NCBI RefSeq assembly: GCF_001883705.2
Contig: NZ_MDEQ02000013.1
Coordinates: forward strand, 124,001-188,000
From: Burkholderia catarinensis
GTDB taxonomy: Bacteria > Pseudomonadota > Gammaproteobacteria > Burkholderiales > Burkholderiaceae
Length of the DNA stretch: 64,000 nucleotides
Reading direction: 5' to 3'
Part shown: positions 1 through 9,734 of the stretch, in pieces
Position numbering within the stretch: the first letter of the stretch is position 1
How the letters are laid out: each line of letters starts with the position of its first letter
The notes under the pieces: generated by a model
The model's database searches: none
What the model saw: only the letters and a program-made list of their open reading frames with translations
What the model was told of the DNA's origin: nothing
Translations under genes and position numbers: made by a program

Positions 1-382
1 CGTCGGGAATCGACGCACGCGGATCGTCCAGCGCCTGCTGTACCTGCTCGCGAAACCAGCGATCATGGGCCGCTGCCTCGTGTGCCGCCTTCAACGCGGC
101 TGCGCGATCGGGCCGGGTCGTCCGGCCGGCCGCATCCGGGTCGAATGCCGACGCGTCCACATCGAACCGGCTGATGCCGAGGTCGCGCAGAAAGCCGACC
201 AGCGTTTCAAAACGGCGAAACACCCGCACATCGCCGCGCTTGGCCGACAGGAACCGTTCGTGCGTACCGCAACGGGCCGAGATCGCCCACCCATTGCCGC
301 AACCGACCACGCGGGCCGCGCGTACGGCGCCGGCTTCGATCAGTTCCGTCAGCGTCTTTTGGTCAATCGTTTCGGTTGCCAT
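1..382 (-). CDS. Antitoxin-like protein, 3' end cut by window edge
   Basis: Reading leftward from an ATG at 380-382, the frame stays open to the window edge (about 127 residues visible), so the C-terminus is missing. The protein begins MATETIDQKTLTELIEAG. A middle segment (VRVFRRFETLVGFLRDLGI) resembles proteins annotated as partition-associated or PaaA2-type antitoxins, and the end (AAAHDRWFREQVQQALDDPR) resembles the tail of many ParD/RHH-type antitoxins that bind a RelE/ParE toxin. Any toxin partner would lie outside the window to the left. The family resemblance is from memory and moderate. The AT-rich stretch just upstream (about 410-460) is a plausible promoter or operator. Confidence 0.5.
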   Translation of the reverse strand, partial: MATETIDQKTLTELIEAGAVRAARVVGCGNGWAISARCGTHERFLSAKRGDVRVFRRFETLVGFLRDLGISRFDVDASAFDPDAAGRTTRPDRAAALKAAHEAAAHDRWFREQVQQALDDPRASIPD

Positions 383-688
383 GGTGATCCTCGATCTCTT
401 TATCCATCCGTTCTCTGAAATTTTACTATTGAATGGCATCCCATTTTATTGTTGATTGGGCGACCCGACTTCCGAATCGAGACAGGCGCCCGGCTCGACA
501 TCCGTAGCGCTCACTTTTCACCGTCGCGCAAGCGCGCACAAGCTGGCCGTTCGGCCAGCCGAAACCGGCGCGCGGAACACGCGCTGCCCGAATCACCCCG
601 CGTTCCGGCACTTTTCACCGGCCGGCGTACCGGCGCCCCGCCAACGGGCGTAAGCTGTACGTCCCGCTACCCAGGGAGACGGCAGCCC
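383..688. other. Intergenic region between two divergent genes
   Basis: This region separates the antitoxin-like gene (minus) from the TPP enzyme (plus). It is AT-rich at 410-460, unlike the surroundings. A short inverted repeat there, AATGG-CATC-CCATT at 432-445, is a candidate operator, which would suit an autoregulated antitoxin. The rest is GC-rich and shows no convincing gene. The frame of the TPP enzyme is open back to 449, but the ribosome-binding site lies next to 689. Confidence 0.4.
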
Positions 689-2392
689 ATGTCGCATTCC
701 AAGGATCTCGAGCCGCGCGCCACCACCGGAGCGCGGCTCCTCGTCGATGCGTTGCTCGCCAATCACGTCGAACGCGTGTTCTGCGTGCCGGGCGAGAGCT
801 TCCTCGCCGTACTCGATGCGCTGGCGGACGACACCGCGCGCATCCAGACGGTCGTCTGCCGCCACGAGGCGGCCGCCGCGAACATGGCCGAGGCCGTCGG
901 CAAGCTGACCGGCCGCCCGGGCATCGCGTTCGTCACGCGCGGGCCCGGCGCGACCCACGCGTCGATCGGCGTGCACACCGCGCTCCAGGATTCGACGCCG
1001 ATGATTCTGTTCGTCGGCCAGTGCGCGCGCGAGCACCTCGACCGCGAAGCCTTCCAGGAAATCGACTACCGCCGGATGTTCGGCCAGATGGCGAAATGGG
1101 TCGCGCAGATCGACGACCCGCGCCGCATTCCCGAATACCTGAGTCATGCGTTCCACGTCGCGACGTCCGGCCGTCCCGGCCCGGTCGTGCTCGCGCTGCC
1201 GGAGGACGTGCTGTCCGACGCGTGCGCGGCGCAACCCGTCGTACCGGCCGCGAAGCGCATCGCGGCCGCGCCGTCGGCCGCGCAGATCGACGAGCTGCGC
1301 GAGCGGCTCGCACGCGCCGAGCGGCCGTTCGCGATCGTCGGCGGCAGCGGCTGGACGCACGACGCGTGCGCGAACCTGCGCACCTTCGTCGAGCGCTGGC
1401 AACTGCCGGTCGCGTGCGCGTTCCGTTACCAGGACACGATCGACAACGTGCACCCGAACTACGCGGGCGACGTCGGGCTCGGGATCAACCCCGCGCTCGC
1501 GAAGCGCATCCGCGACGCCGACCTGCTGCTCGTCATCGGGCCGCGCCTCGGCGAAGCGACGACCGGCGGCTATACGCTGCTCGACATCCCGAAGACGCGC
1601 CAGACGCTGATCCACGTGCACCAGGGCGCGGACGAACTCGGCCGCGTGTATGCGGCCGACCTGCCGATCGTGTCGGGGATGCCCGAGATCGCCGCGCCGC
1701 TCGCCGCGCTCGAACCGCCCGAACGCGCGGTATGGGCCGGTGCGGCCGACGACGCGCATCGCGCGTACCGCGAATGGCATGCGCCGCTGCCGATGCCCGG
1801 CGACGTCCAGCTCGGCGACGTGATGGTGCAGTTGCGCGAGCGCCTGCCGCACGACGCGATCCTCACCAACGGCGCCGGCAATTATGCGATCTGGCTGCAT
1901 CGCCATTTCGCGTACCGGCACTTCCGTTCGCAACTCGCGCCGACGAGCGGCGCGATGGGCTACGGGCTTCCCGCCGCGCTCGCCGCGAAGTCGCTGTACC
2001 CGTCGCGCGCCGTCGTCGCGCTCGCGGGCGACGGCTGCTTCATGATGGCCGGCAACGAGCTCGCGACCGCGATGCAGTACGGGCTGAACATCGTCGCGAT
2101 CGTCGTCAACAACGGGCATTTCGGCACGATCCGCATGCATCAGGAGCGCAACTATCCGGGGCGCGTGCACGCCACGGGGCTCACGAATCCCGATTTCGCC
2201 GCGTATGCGCGCGCGTTCGGCGCCCATGGCGAGACGGTCGAGCGCACCGCCGATTTCGCGCCCGCGCTCGAGCGCGCGCTGACCTGCGGGCTGCCCGCGC
2301 TGATCGAGATCCGCATCCCGCAGGACGCCAGCACGCCGGCCGCGACGCTCGAACAGATCCGCGAGCAGGGCCGCCGCGCGCGCGGCGGATGA
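689..2392 (+). CDS. Thiamine-diphosphate-binding enzyme, acetolactate synthase-like
   Basis: A 567-residue member of the ThDP-dependent decarboxylase/acetolactate synthase superfamily. The N-terminal Pyr domain carries the activating glutamate (E60 in VVCRHEAAAANMAEA), a central domain follows, and the C-terminal PP domain has the ThDP/Mg motif GDG (447-449) ending in NN (474-475). The ATG at 689 was chosen because of the GGGAGACGG sequence upstream, although the frame is open further back. Its stop overlaps the next start (ATGA), so the two are probably translationally coupled. No acetolactate synthase small subunit is adjacent, so a role in branched-chain amino-acid synthesis is not supported. 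Substrate unknown; benzoylformate decarboxylase-like or carboligase activity are alternatives. Confidence 0.85.
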   Translation: MSHSKDLEPRATTGARLLVDALLANHVERVFCVPGESFLAVLDALADDTARIQTVVCRHEAAAANMAEAVGKLTGRPGIAFVTRGPGATHASIGVHTALQDSTPMILFVGQCAREHLDREAFQEIDYRRMFGQMAKWVAQIDDPRRIPEYLSHAFHVATSGRPGPVVLALPEDVLSDACAAQPVVPAAKRIAAAPSAAQIDELRERLARAERPFAIVGGSGWTHDACANLRTFVERWQLPVACAFRYQDTIDNVHPNYAGDVGLGINPALAKRIRDADLLLVIGPRLGEATTGGYTLLDIPKTRQTLIHVHQGADELGRVYAADLPIVSGMPEIAAPLAALEPPERAVWAGAADDAHRAYREWHAPLPMPGDVQLGDVMVQLRERLPHDAILTNGAGNYAIWLHRHFAYRHFRSQLAPTSGAMGYGLPAALAAKSLYPSRAVVALAGDGCFMMAGNELATAMQYGLNIVAIVVNNGHFGTIRMHQERNYPGRVHATGLTNPDFAAYARAFGAHGETVERTADFAPALERALTCGLPALIEIRIPQDASTPAATLEQIREQGRRARGG

Positions 2393-3486
2393 CGATGGAC
2401 ATGCACACCGCGCCGCCCGCCGCCGCGCTGTCGCACGACGACGCGCTGGCCTGCCCCGGCACGCTCGTCGCGCCCGACGGCACGCTCGTCGCGCCGTACG
2501 ACCTCGAGCGCGGCGGCGTGCGCGCCGTCGGCCACGTGCCGGCCGCGCCCGCGCTCGGCCTGCTGCACGCCGCGCACCGGCCGTTCCGGCTCGACTACGA
2601 CGGCGCGCGGCAGGCGCACGTGATCAACGGGATGGGCGTCACGCTCGGCGATTCGGTGATCGGGCTGACGGCCCTCGCCGCGCTGCGCGACGCACACCCG
2701 CACCTGCGTTTCACGCTGTACCGGCCGGCCCGCGCGCCGCGCTACGTCGATGCGCTGTATGCGCTCGCGGCCGAGGTCGTCGCGCCGTCGCGCACGCTGC
2801 CGTGCCCCGCCGAAGTGCTGCCCGCCGATGCACCGTGCATCGACGTCGGCAATCACCTGTACTGGCCCGCGTTCGCGCGGCTGCCGATGATCGATTTCTT
2901 CCTCGACGCGCTCGGCGTGGAACCCGCGTCGGTGCCGGCGTCGGCCAAGCGCAACCGCTGGCTCGCGCGGCTGCCGCTGCCTGCGTTGCCTTCGGAATGG
3001 CGGCGCCCGTATGTGCTGTTCTGCCCGAACGCGAGCACCGCGGTGCGCAGCGTGCCGCCCGCGCTGCATGCAACGTTCGTCGAGCAGCTCGCGCAGCGCT
3101 ATGGCCTGCCGGTGGCCGGGTTCGGGCCGGTCGCGCATCCCGCGTATGTCGACGTGAGCGCCGATGCGGCCAACGATACGGCCCGGTTCATCGCATGGGT
3201 GAAGGGCGCGAGCGTGCTGTTCGCGCCCGATACGGCCGCGCTGCATCTCGCCGACGGCTTCGACGTGCCGACGCTCGCGTGCTTCACGACGATCGGGCCG
3301 GCGCTGCGCGTGCGCGACTATCCGCATTGCGTACCGGTCGAACTCGACGTGCCGCCCGAATTGCACGGGCTGCATCGCAGCGAGCGGCCGGACGATCTCG
3401 CGGCGGTCGAAGCCGCTTACAGGAAGATCGACTGGGACGCGCTCGCGTGGCCGGCGCCGCGCGAAGCGGCAGCGACAGCCGAATAG
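2389..3486 (+). CDS. Glycosyltransferase family 9-like protein
   Basis: A 365-residue protein resembling ADP-heptose:LPS heptosyltransferases (GT9, GT-B fold). The N-terminal half has a GT9-like segment (INGMGVTLGDSVIGLTALAAL, near residues 80-100). The C-terminal half has the donor-site signature around FAPDTAALHLADGFDVPTL. There is no signal peptide or membrane helix, so it is probably cytoplasmic. It starts inside the stop codon of the TPP enzyme (ATGA overlap), so the two are co-expressed. Near the N-terminus a short block is doubled (GTLVAPDGTLVAPY). GT9 enzymes usually sit in LPS or glycan clusters, but none is present here, so acceptor and donor are unknown. Confidence 0.65.
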   Translation: MTMDMHTAPPAAALSHDDALACPGTLVAPDGTLVAPYDLERGGVRAVGHVPAAPALGLLHAAHRPFRLDYDGARQAHVINGMGVTLGDSVIGLTALAALRDAHPHLRFTLYRPARAPRYVDALYALAAEVVAPSRTLPCPAEVLPADAPCIDVGNHLYWPAFARLPMIDFFLDALGVEPASVPASAKRNRWLARLPLPALPSEWRRPYVLFCPNASTAVRSVPPALHATFVEQLAQRYGLPVAGFGPVAHPAYVDVSADAANDTARFIAWVKGASVLFAPDTAALHLADGFDVPTLACFTTIGPALRVRDYPHCVPVELDVPPELHGLHRSERPDDLAAVEAAYRKIDWDALAWPAPREAAATAE

Positions 3487-3534
3487 GAATACCGGACACG
3501 CCCGCCAGCCGGGAAGCCGAAAGCGCCGCCGCCG

Positions 3535-4569
3535 TCACCCCGCCGTGATCATCACCGCGCGTTCGCGCAGCGTCTCCGACGGCCGCTTGCCGAACAGCCG
3601 CCGGTAATCGGTCGCGAACTGGCTCAGATGCCAGAAGCCCCACGCCTCCGCGACATCCTGCACCGAGCCGGCCGCGCGGCCGCACAGGTCGCGCCGCGCG
3701 CCGTTCAGCCGCAGCGTGCGCAGATAGGTCGCCGGCGCCATCCCGAGCACATCCTGGAAGCAGTACTGCAGCGTGCGCCGGCTCACATGCAACTGCTCGC
3801 ACAGCTCGGGCACGCCGACCGGGCGCGTGCGGTGCGCGAGCACGTAGTCGCGCGCCTGTCCGACGATCCAGCGGCGCGTCGACGGCGCGCCGCCGCTGCC
3901 GTCGTCGGCCGGTTGCGCGCACGCGTCGAACAGCGCGGCCAGCACCTCGGCCTGCAGGTCGTCGCGCTGCGCATCGGGCAGCGGGCCGGCCATGACCACC
4001 GCGCCGTCGAGCCGGCGGCCGAGCAGCGCGCACAGGCGCGCGAGCCGCGCATCGCCGACCTGCATCACGCGCTGCGTGAACAGCCGCTCGTCGAGCGCGC
4101 GGCGTTCGACCTCCTCCGCATAGCGGCGCAGCACGTCACCGCGCACGACCACGCCGTAGATCGAAAACTGCGCGGGCGTCACCAGTTCGAATTCGACGTT
4201 GCCGGGCCGGAACGCGAGCGCGCCGGGCCCGATGCGGCACGCATCGACGCGCGCCGTGCCGTCGCACACGAGCGGGATGCCGAACCAGTACGCATCGCCG
4301 CGCACCTCGCACGCCTGGCGCAGCAGGTGGCTCGTCGATTCGCGAAACAGCTTCATCGTGTCGAGCGGCAGCTCGGTCAGCGTGCCGACGAAGCGGCCGG
4401 CCGCGAGCTGGTCGTAGGTCTGCCGCCAGCCGATCAGGTTGCGCGCCTGCTCGTCCGCATCGTGCGCGACGCTGACGACGGCCTGCCCGGCCAGCGCGTC
4501 GTCGCCCTGCGCGTTGCGCCGCGTGTCTTCGGCCGTCGCTTCTTCGCTACACGTCACGTGTCGATCCAT
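3535..4569 (-). CDS. eutR: AraC-family regulator, EutR-like
   Basis: A 344-residue AraC/XylS-type activator. The sensor part matches E. coli EutR as I recall it, over segments such as WRQTYDQLAAGRFVGTLTEL and RQACEVRGDAYWFGIP. The C-terminal double helix-turn-helix has LCEQLHVSRRTLQYCFQDVLG and AWGFWHLSQFATDYRRLFGK, again EutR-like. EutR activates ethanolamine genes in response to ethanolamine plus cobalamin. The ATG at 4569 follows an AGGAC ribosome-binding site; the frame is open to 4680. It lies 6 to 9 kb from eutBC and eat on the same strand, separated from them by exaC and other genes, so it is not in one operon with them. Target sites are inferred only. Confidence 0.8.
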   Translation of the reverse strand: MDRHVTCSEEATAEDTRRNAQGDDALAGQAVVSVAHDADEQARNLIGWRQTYDQLAAGRFVGTLTELPLDTMKLFRESTSHLLRQACEVRGDAYWFGIPLVCDGTARVDACRIGPGALAFRPGNVEFELVTPAQFSIYGVVVRGDVLRRYAEEVERRALDERLFTQRVMQVGDARLARLCALLGRRLDGAVVMAGPLPDAQRDDLQAEVLAALFDACAQPADDGSGGAPSTRRWIVGQARDYVLAHRTRPVGVPELCEQLHVSRRTLQYCFQDVLGMAPATYLRTLRLNGARRDLCGRAAGSVQDVAEAWGFWHLSQFATDYRRLFGKRPSETLRERAVMITAG

Positions 4570-4768
4570 CGTGTCCTCCCTCTCCTGCCCGGAACCGCGC
4601 CGGTCACGCAAGTCCCGTGCCGAACCGCACGGCCCGGCGACCAGCCCGTCATTCCACGCTACCCGGCCGGCATGCGCCATGCGGGCGCACCCGAACGCGG
4701 CGTGCCGCGCACGCCGCCGGTGCGATCCGCTCGGCCACCGCGCATGCTCGCCGCCCCGCGGCCAACGG

Positions 4769-5332
4769 CTACCCGGCCGGCTTCAACCGCACGACCCGCG
4801 TACCGCAGTTGCCGTACGCCTGAGCGACCGCCAGCTCGACGATCGTGCCGCCGGCCGACCAGGGCGCCGCGTCCGCTTCCGGCAGATCGACCCGCAACGT
4901 TGCGCGACCGTTGATCCGGTAGCGGATGCCGCGCACGAAATCGACGAACAGCAGCCCGACACCGCTGCCGTCGCACGCTGCCGCGTCGATCCGGTTGCCG
5001 TCGTCATGGGCGGGCCACGCGAACCGCAGCGTCTTCGTGTCGATCACGCGGACGACCGGCAGCAGATCGCCGTTCGCGTCGCGCTGGCTCTGCACGATGT
5101 CGCAGGTCACGGATGTGCGCGAGCCGCATGCGGTGCCGACGAACATGAACGGCTGCGACTCGATGAACTGCCGCACGCCGATGCTCACGCGCGTCGTCAC
5201 CACGTCGCTCATCCGCTCGGCTTCGTCGGCGACGCCGAAGCGGTGCTGCGCGTCGAGTTCGCCCCCATGGAATACGGGGTGGCGCGGAAAGGATCGGGGC
5301 AATTCAGCCATGACGGTTGTTGTGCCACGCAT
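4769..5332 (-). CDS. Small PPOX/FMN-binding split-barrel protein
   Basis: A 187-residue protein of the pyridoxamine-5'-phosphate-oxidase-like fold, which usually binds FMN or F420. The recognisable core is GVGLLFVDFVRGIRYRINGRATL, a beta-strand pair typical of the family. The same LLFVDFVRG...GRAT motif occurs in the gene at 7438, so the two are relatives flanking the aldehyde dehydrogenase. A start at 5332 is given; an in-frame ATG at 5311 is equally possible, since neither has a clear ribosome-binding site. Function is unknown; such proteins often act as flavin reductases or oxidative-stress proteins. Confidence 0.6.
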   Translation of the reverse strand: MRGTTTVMAELPRSFPRHPVFHGGELDAQHRFGVADEAERMSDVVTTRVSIGVRQFIESQPFMFVGTACGSRTSVTCDIVQSQRDANGDLLPVVRVIDTKTLRFAWPAHDDGNRIDAAACDGSGVGLLFVDFVRGIRYRINGRATLRVDLPEADAAPWSAGGTIVELAVAQAYGNCGTRVVRLKPAG

Positions 5333-5378
5333 CGGCGCACCGTGCCGCCGCGAACCCGCGGCTGCCGGTATCGTTTCC

Positions 5379-5410
5379 GGCGCGGGCCGCGACGATGCAC
5401 GGCCCGCGCC
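5379..5410 (-). terminator. GC-rich hairpin downstream of the aldehyde dehydrogenase
   Basis: A perfect 10-bp stem (GGCGCGGGCC / GGCCCGCGCC) with a 12-nt loop lies about 170 bases past the exaC stop. There is no U-tract, so it may slow polymerase or protect the 3' end rather than act as a full intrinsic terminator. Confidence 0.35.
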
Positions 5411-5580
5411 GGGTGAAACGTCGAGATCGACAATGGCGAAGTGCCGGATGACCGGCGTCGGCGCACCGCAACCGCGCGTGCGCCGCTCCCGTCACCGCCG
5501 AAAACCGGCGACCGTACCGGCCGGCACTGCTCCGCCGACCGGCCGGCCCCGGCGCTTCGCGACTGCCACCGCTGCGGCGC

Positions 5581-7107
<1,527 letters not shown>

Positions 7108-7174
7108 ACATGTCTCCTGTTCATCGTGCTTGTGTGAGTACAGCGCCGGTTGGACCGCGCTGGTACCCGTTTAC

Positions 7175-7190
7175 GCAACATGCGTGCCAA
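7175..7190 (-). promoter_or_regulatory. Sigma-54 (-24/-12) promoter of exaC
   Basis: Read on the minus strand this is TTGGCACGCATGTTGC, which matches the RpoN consensus TTGGCAC-N5-TTGC in both the GG and GC elements with correct spacing. Transcription would start near 7163, leaving a leader of about 56 nt before the exaC ATG. Such promoters need an enhancer-binding activator; none is encoded in the window. Confidence 0.75.
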
Positions 7191-7285
7191 ACAGGACGGG
7201 AGAGGACGGAAGCCCTACGAGCGCGGCCGGCCGCGTGCGCGCCATGCCGTGTTCACGTATGCGGCACGACGGGTGCGCCGATTCT

Positions 7286-7321
7286 GAACACCGCGATTGC
7301 GCAGCAGCCGGGCCGGTGTTC
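7286..7321. promoter_or_regulatory. Inverted-repeat candidate enhancer site upstream of exaC
   Basis: Perfect 8-bp arms GAACACCG (7286-7293) and CGGTGTTC (7314-7321) face each other across 20 bases; with flanks, 10 of 12 positions are symmetric. A third GTGTTC lies at 7249-7254. They sit about 60-150 bp upstream of the sigma-54 element, the usual distance for an activator binding site. The binding protein is unknown. Confidence 0.5.
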
Positions 7322-7437
7322 GAAATTTCCACAGTGCGCCGGCGCGCTCGCATGCGCAGGCGGGCCGCGACGCGTGGCATGTCGCTTGCGTGCGCCTCGC
7401 GCATCCACACGCCACGGCGTTCGCGCCGACCGACACC

Positions 7438-7866
7438 ATGAGCGACCCCGGCCCGCTGACCGACGATGCGATCGCGTTCATCCGCGAGCAGGCGTTCCTG
7501 ATCGTCGCGACCGCCGACGCGGCCGGCGACAGCGACTGCTCGTACCGCGGCCGTCAGCCGCGTGCCGACGGCTCGTTCGAGCCGCTCGTCGACATGCCTG
7601 ACCGCCGCACGCTCGTGCTGCCCGACTTCGCGGGCAACAACCTGTTCAACACGATCGGCAACCTGCTCGTGAATCCGGCCATCGCGCTGCTGTTCGTCGA
7701 TTTCGTGCGCGGGACGACCTGGCTCGTGCAGGGCCGCGCGACGATCGACGAGGCGGCGGAAAGCCGCGCGCACCTGTGGCCCAATGCGCGGCGCTTTGTG
7801 GTGATTGAAGTGGAGCGGGCCCAGGCGCGGATCGATGCGGCACTGCCGCCGCTCGTGCTGGCGTGA
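7438..7866 (+). CDS. PPOX-family flavin-nucleotide-binding protein
   Basis: A 142-residue protein of the pyridoxamine-phosphate-oxidase-like family. It begins MSDPGPLTDDAIAFIREQ, continues with FLIVATADAAGDSDCSYRG, and ends with the conserved block LLFVDFVRGTTWLVQGRATI, shared with the gene at 4769-5332. It is divergent from exaC across a 330-bp region, so the repeats there could control both. The ATG at 7438 was chosen to fit the family N-terminus; the frame is open to 7297 and no strong ribosome-binding site is visible. Cytoplasmic; substrate unknown. Confidence 0.7.
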   Translation: MSDPGPLTDDAIAFIREQAFLIVATADAAGDSDCSYRGRQPRADGSFEPLVDMPDRRTLVLPDFAGNNLFNTIGNLLVNPAIALLFVDFVRGTTWLVQGRATIDEAAESRAHLWPNARRFVVIEVERAQARIDAALPPLVLA

Positions 7867-7965
7867 TGCGCGTGGCGGATGGTCAGCGTGCGCATGCGGC
7901 AATGACGAAATACAACGGCGCGCCGGCTGCCGTTAACGGAGCGTCCGCGCCCGACGATGCGACGC

Positions 7966-9582
7966 TCAACGCCCGTGCGTCTCCGCACAAGCCGGCTCGA
8001 CCCGGCTGCGCGCCGGCGCGTCGGGCTGCGCCTGCCCGTCCGCGTCGTCGCCCGTTTCAGCGGCCGCCGGCCGCCCGCCGAGAAACACGAACACCACCAC
8101 CGCGCACAGCACCGTGACGACGGCCAGCCCGGTCAGCAGCCGGTCGAACGCGTGCGTGTAGCTCGCGAGCAGCGCCGCATGGCCGACGCCCGGCAACGCG
8201 GCGGCCGCGCCCGCGAGATCGCCGGTCGCGAGCCGCGCGGCCGCACGCAGCGCCGCGTCGGGCGTGCCGGCAGCGCCTGCCGCCCGCGATAGCCCCGTCC
8301 GCGCGAGCGCGGCCAGCACCGCGCCGACGATCGCGAGCGCGATCCCCTCGCCGGCCACGCGCGTCGTGCTGAAGATCCCCGTCGCCATCCCGGCGCGCTC
8401 CTTCGGCACGACGCTCACCGACAGCCCGTCCATCAACCCCCACGGCATCCCGGCGCCGACGCCGATCGCGAGCATCGGCGCGATTGCCGCGGGCCCCGCG
8501 CCGCCGCGCAGCGCGATGCCGAGCCACACGAGGCCGGCCGCCGCGACGAGGAGCCCGAGCCCCGAGATCACGCCGGCCGACAGCCGGCGCGCGAGCGTCG
8601 CCGCGACGAGCGGCACGACCAGCATCGGCGCGGAAATCGCGAGCATCAGCCAGCCGGCGTCGATCTCGCTGAAGCCGTCGATGCCGATGAAGCGCAGCGG
8701 CAGCACGACGAGCAGCACGATGTAGCAGCAGCAGGTCGACACCGGCAGCACCTGCACGCCGACGAAGCGCGCGATACGGAACAGCGACAGGTCGAGCATC
8801 GGCCGCGCGACGCGCGTCTCGATCGTCACGAACGCGCAGGCGCCGAGCGCCGCGCCGGCCAGCAGCGCGATCACGAGCGCGCTCGACCAGCCGCGCACGG
8901 GCGCCTCGATCACGCCGAACGTGAACAGCGTCAGCGCGGAGGTAAACGCGGCCGTGCCGGGCCAGTCGAGCCCCGTCGCGTGCGGGTCGCGCGACTCGTG
9001 CATGCGCGGCAGCCCGAACACCAGCGACAGCACGCCGGCCACCGCGCTCGTCACGAAGATCGCGCGCCAGCCGTAATGCCCGATCAGGCCGCCGGCAAGC
9101 ACGGGCCCGAACGCGAGCCCGATGCCGAAGGTCGTGCCGAGCAGGCTGAATGCGCGCGTGCGCGCCGCGCCGTCGAACTCCTGTGCGAGCGCCGCCGTGC
9201 CGCCCGCGAGCGCCGCGGCCGCCGCGAGCCCTTGCGCGGCGCGCAGCAGGTCGACCGCGAGCATCGACGGCGCGAACGCGAGCGCAACCGACATCAGCGT
9301 GAAGCCGCCGACCCCGATCGCAAACAGGCGCTTGCGACCGAACTGGTCGGCCAGCGCACCCGCCGCCATCAGGAAGCTGCCGAACGCGAGCATGAACGCG
9401 TTGGTGATCCAGTTCATCGCGACCGGGCCGCCATGCAGGTCGCGGCCGATCGCCGGCGTCGCGACCGCGCCGCCCGAAAACGACAGCGGCAGCGCGACGG
9501 CGGCCATGCAGACGGCGGCCAGCACCCACGCGCGCCGGCGCGCCGACAGGGCTGAAGCGGCCGAAAAAGGGTGGTCCATCAT
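7966..9582 (-). CDS. MFS drug/proton antiporter, DHA2 (14-helix) type
   Basis: A 538-residue inner-membrane transporter with about 14 hydrophobic segments, as in the EmrB/QacA branch. Motif A appears in loop 2-3 (GALADQFGRKRLF) and the motif C region in helix 5 (GIGLAFGPVLAGGLIG). The C-terminal tail (after about residue 505) is hydrophilic and alanine-rich. GAGGAGCG precedes tandem ATG codons, so either can start. It is divergent from a LysR gene, the common arrangement in which the regulator controls the pump. Cargo cannot be told from sequence; multidrug or disinfectant efflux is typical. Confidence 0.8.
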   Translation of the reverse strand: MMDHPFSAASALSARRRAWVLAAVCMAAVALPLSFSGGAVATPAIGRDLHGGPVAMNWITNAFMLAFGSFLMAAGALADQFGRKRLFAIGVGGFTLMSVALAFAPSMLAVDLLRAAQGLAAAAALAGGTAALAQEFDGAARTRAFSLLGTTFGIGLAFGPVLAGGLIGHYGWRAIFVTSAVAGVLSLVFGLPRMHESRDPHATGLDWPGTAAFTSALTLFTFGVIEAPVRGWSSALVIALLAGAALGACAFVTIETRVARPMLDLSLFRIARFVGVQVLPVSTCCCYIVLLVVLPLRFIGIDGFSEIDAGWLMLAISAPMLVVPLVAATLARRLSAGVISGLGLLVAAAGLVWLGIALRGGAGPAAIAPMLAIGVGAGMPWGLMDGLSVSVVPKERAGMATGIFSTTRVAGEGIALAIVGAVLAALARTGLSRAAGAAGTPDAALRAAARLATGDLAGAAAALPGVGHAALLASYTHAFDRLLTGLAVVTVLCAVVVFVFLGGRPAAAETGDDADGQAQPDAPARSRVEPACAETHGR

Positions 9583-9734
9583 CGCTCCTCGAAAAGCCGG
9601 CGCGGATGCGCCGTCAGAGCGACAGAAGATAAATCCGATTCAATCTGCGAAAAACCACGCGAAGTTCCATATATAACGGACTAAAATTCCGCAATTCACC
9701 CGGCCGCGTGCATCGGCGCACGCCCTTCGATTCG

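Noticed and set aside
593..2227. A 544-residue minus-strand frame opposite the TPP enzyme
   Set aside because: Arg/Ala/Val-rich composition and no motifs; a high-GC shadow of the true gene on the plus strand.
689..2392. Calling this gene ilvB/ilvI (acetolactate synthase)
   Set aside because: No small regulatory subunit or ilv neighbours; many ThDP enzymes share the motifs.
9583..9734. A specific LysR binding box between the MFS and LysR genes
   Set aside because: The region is AT-rich and probably regulatory, but no clear T-N11-A dyad could be singled out.
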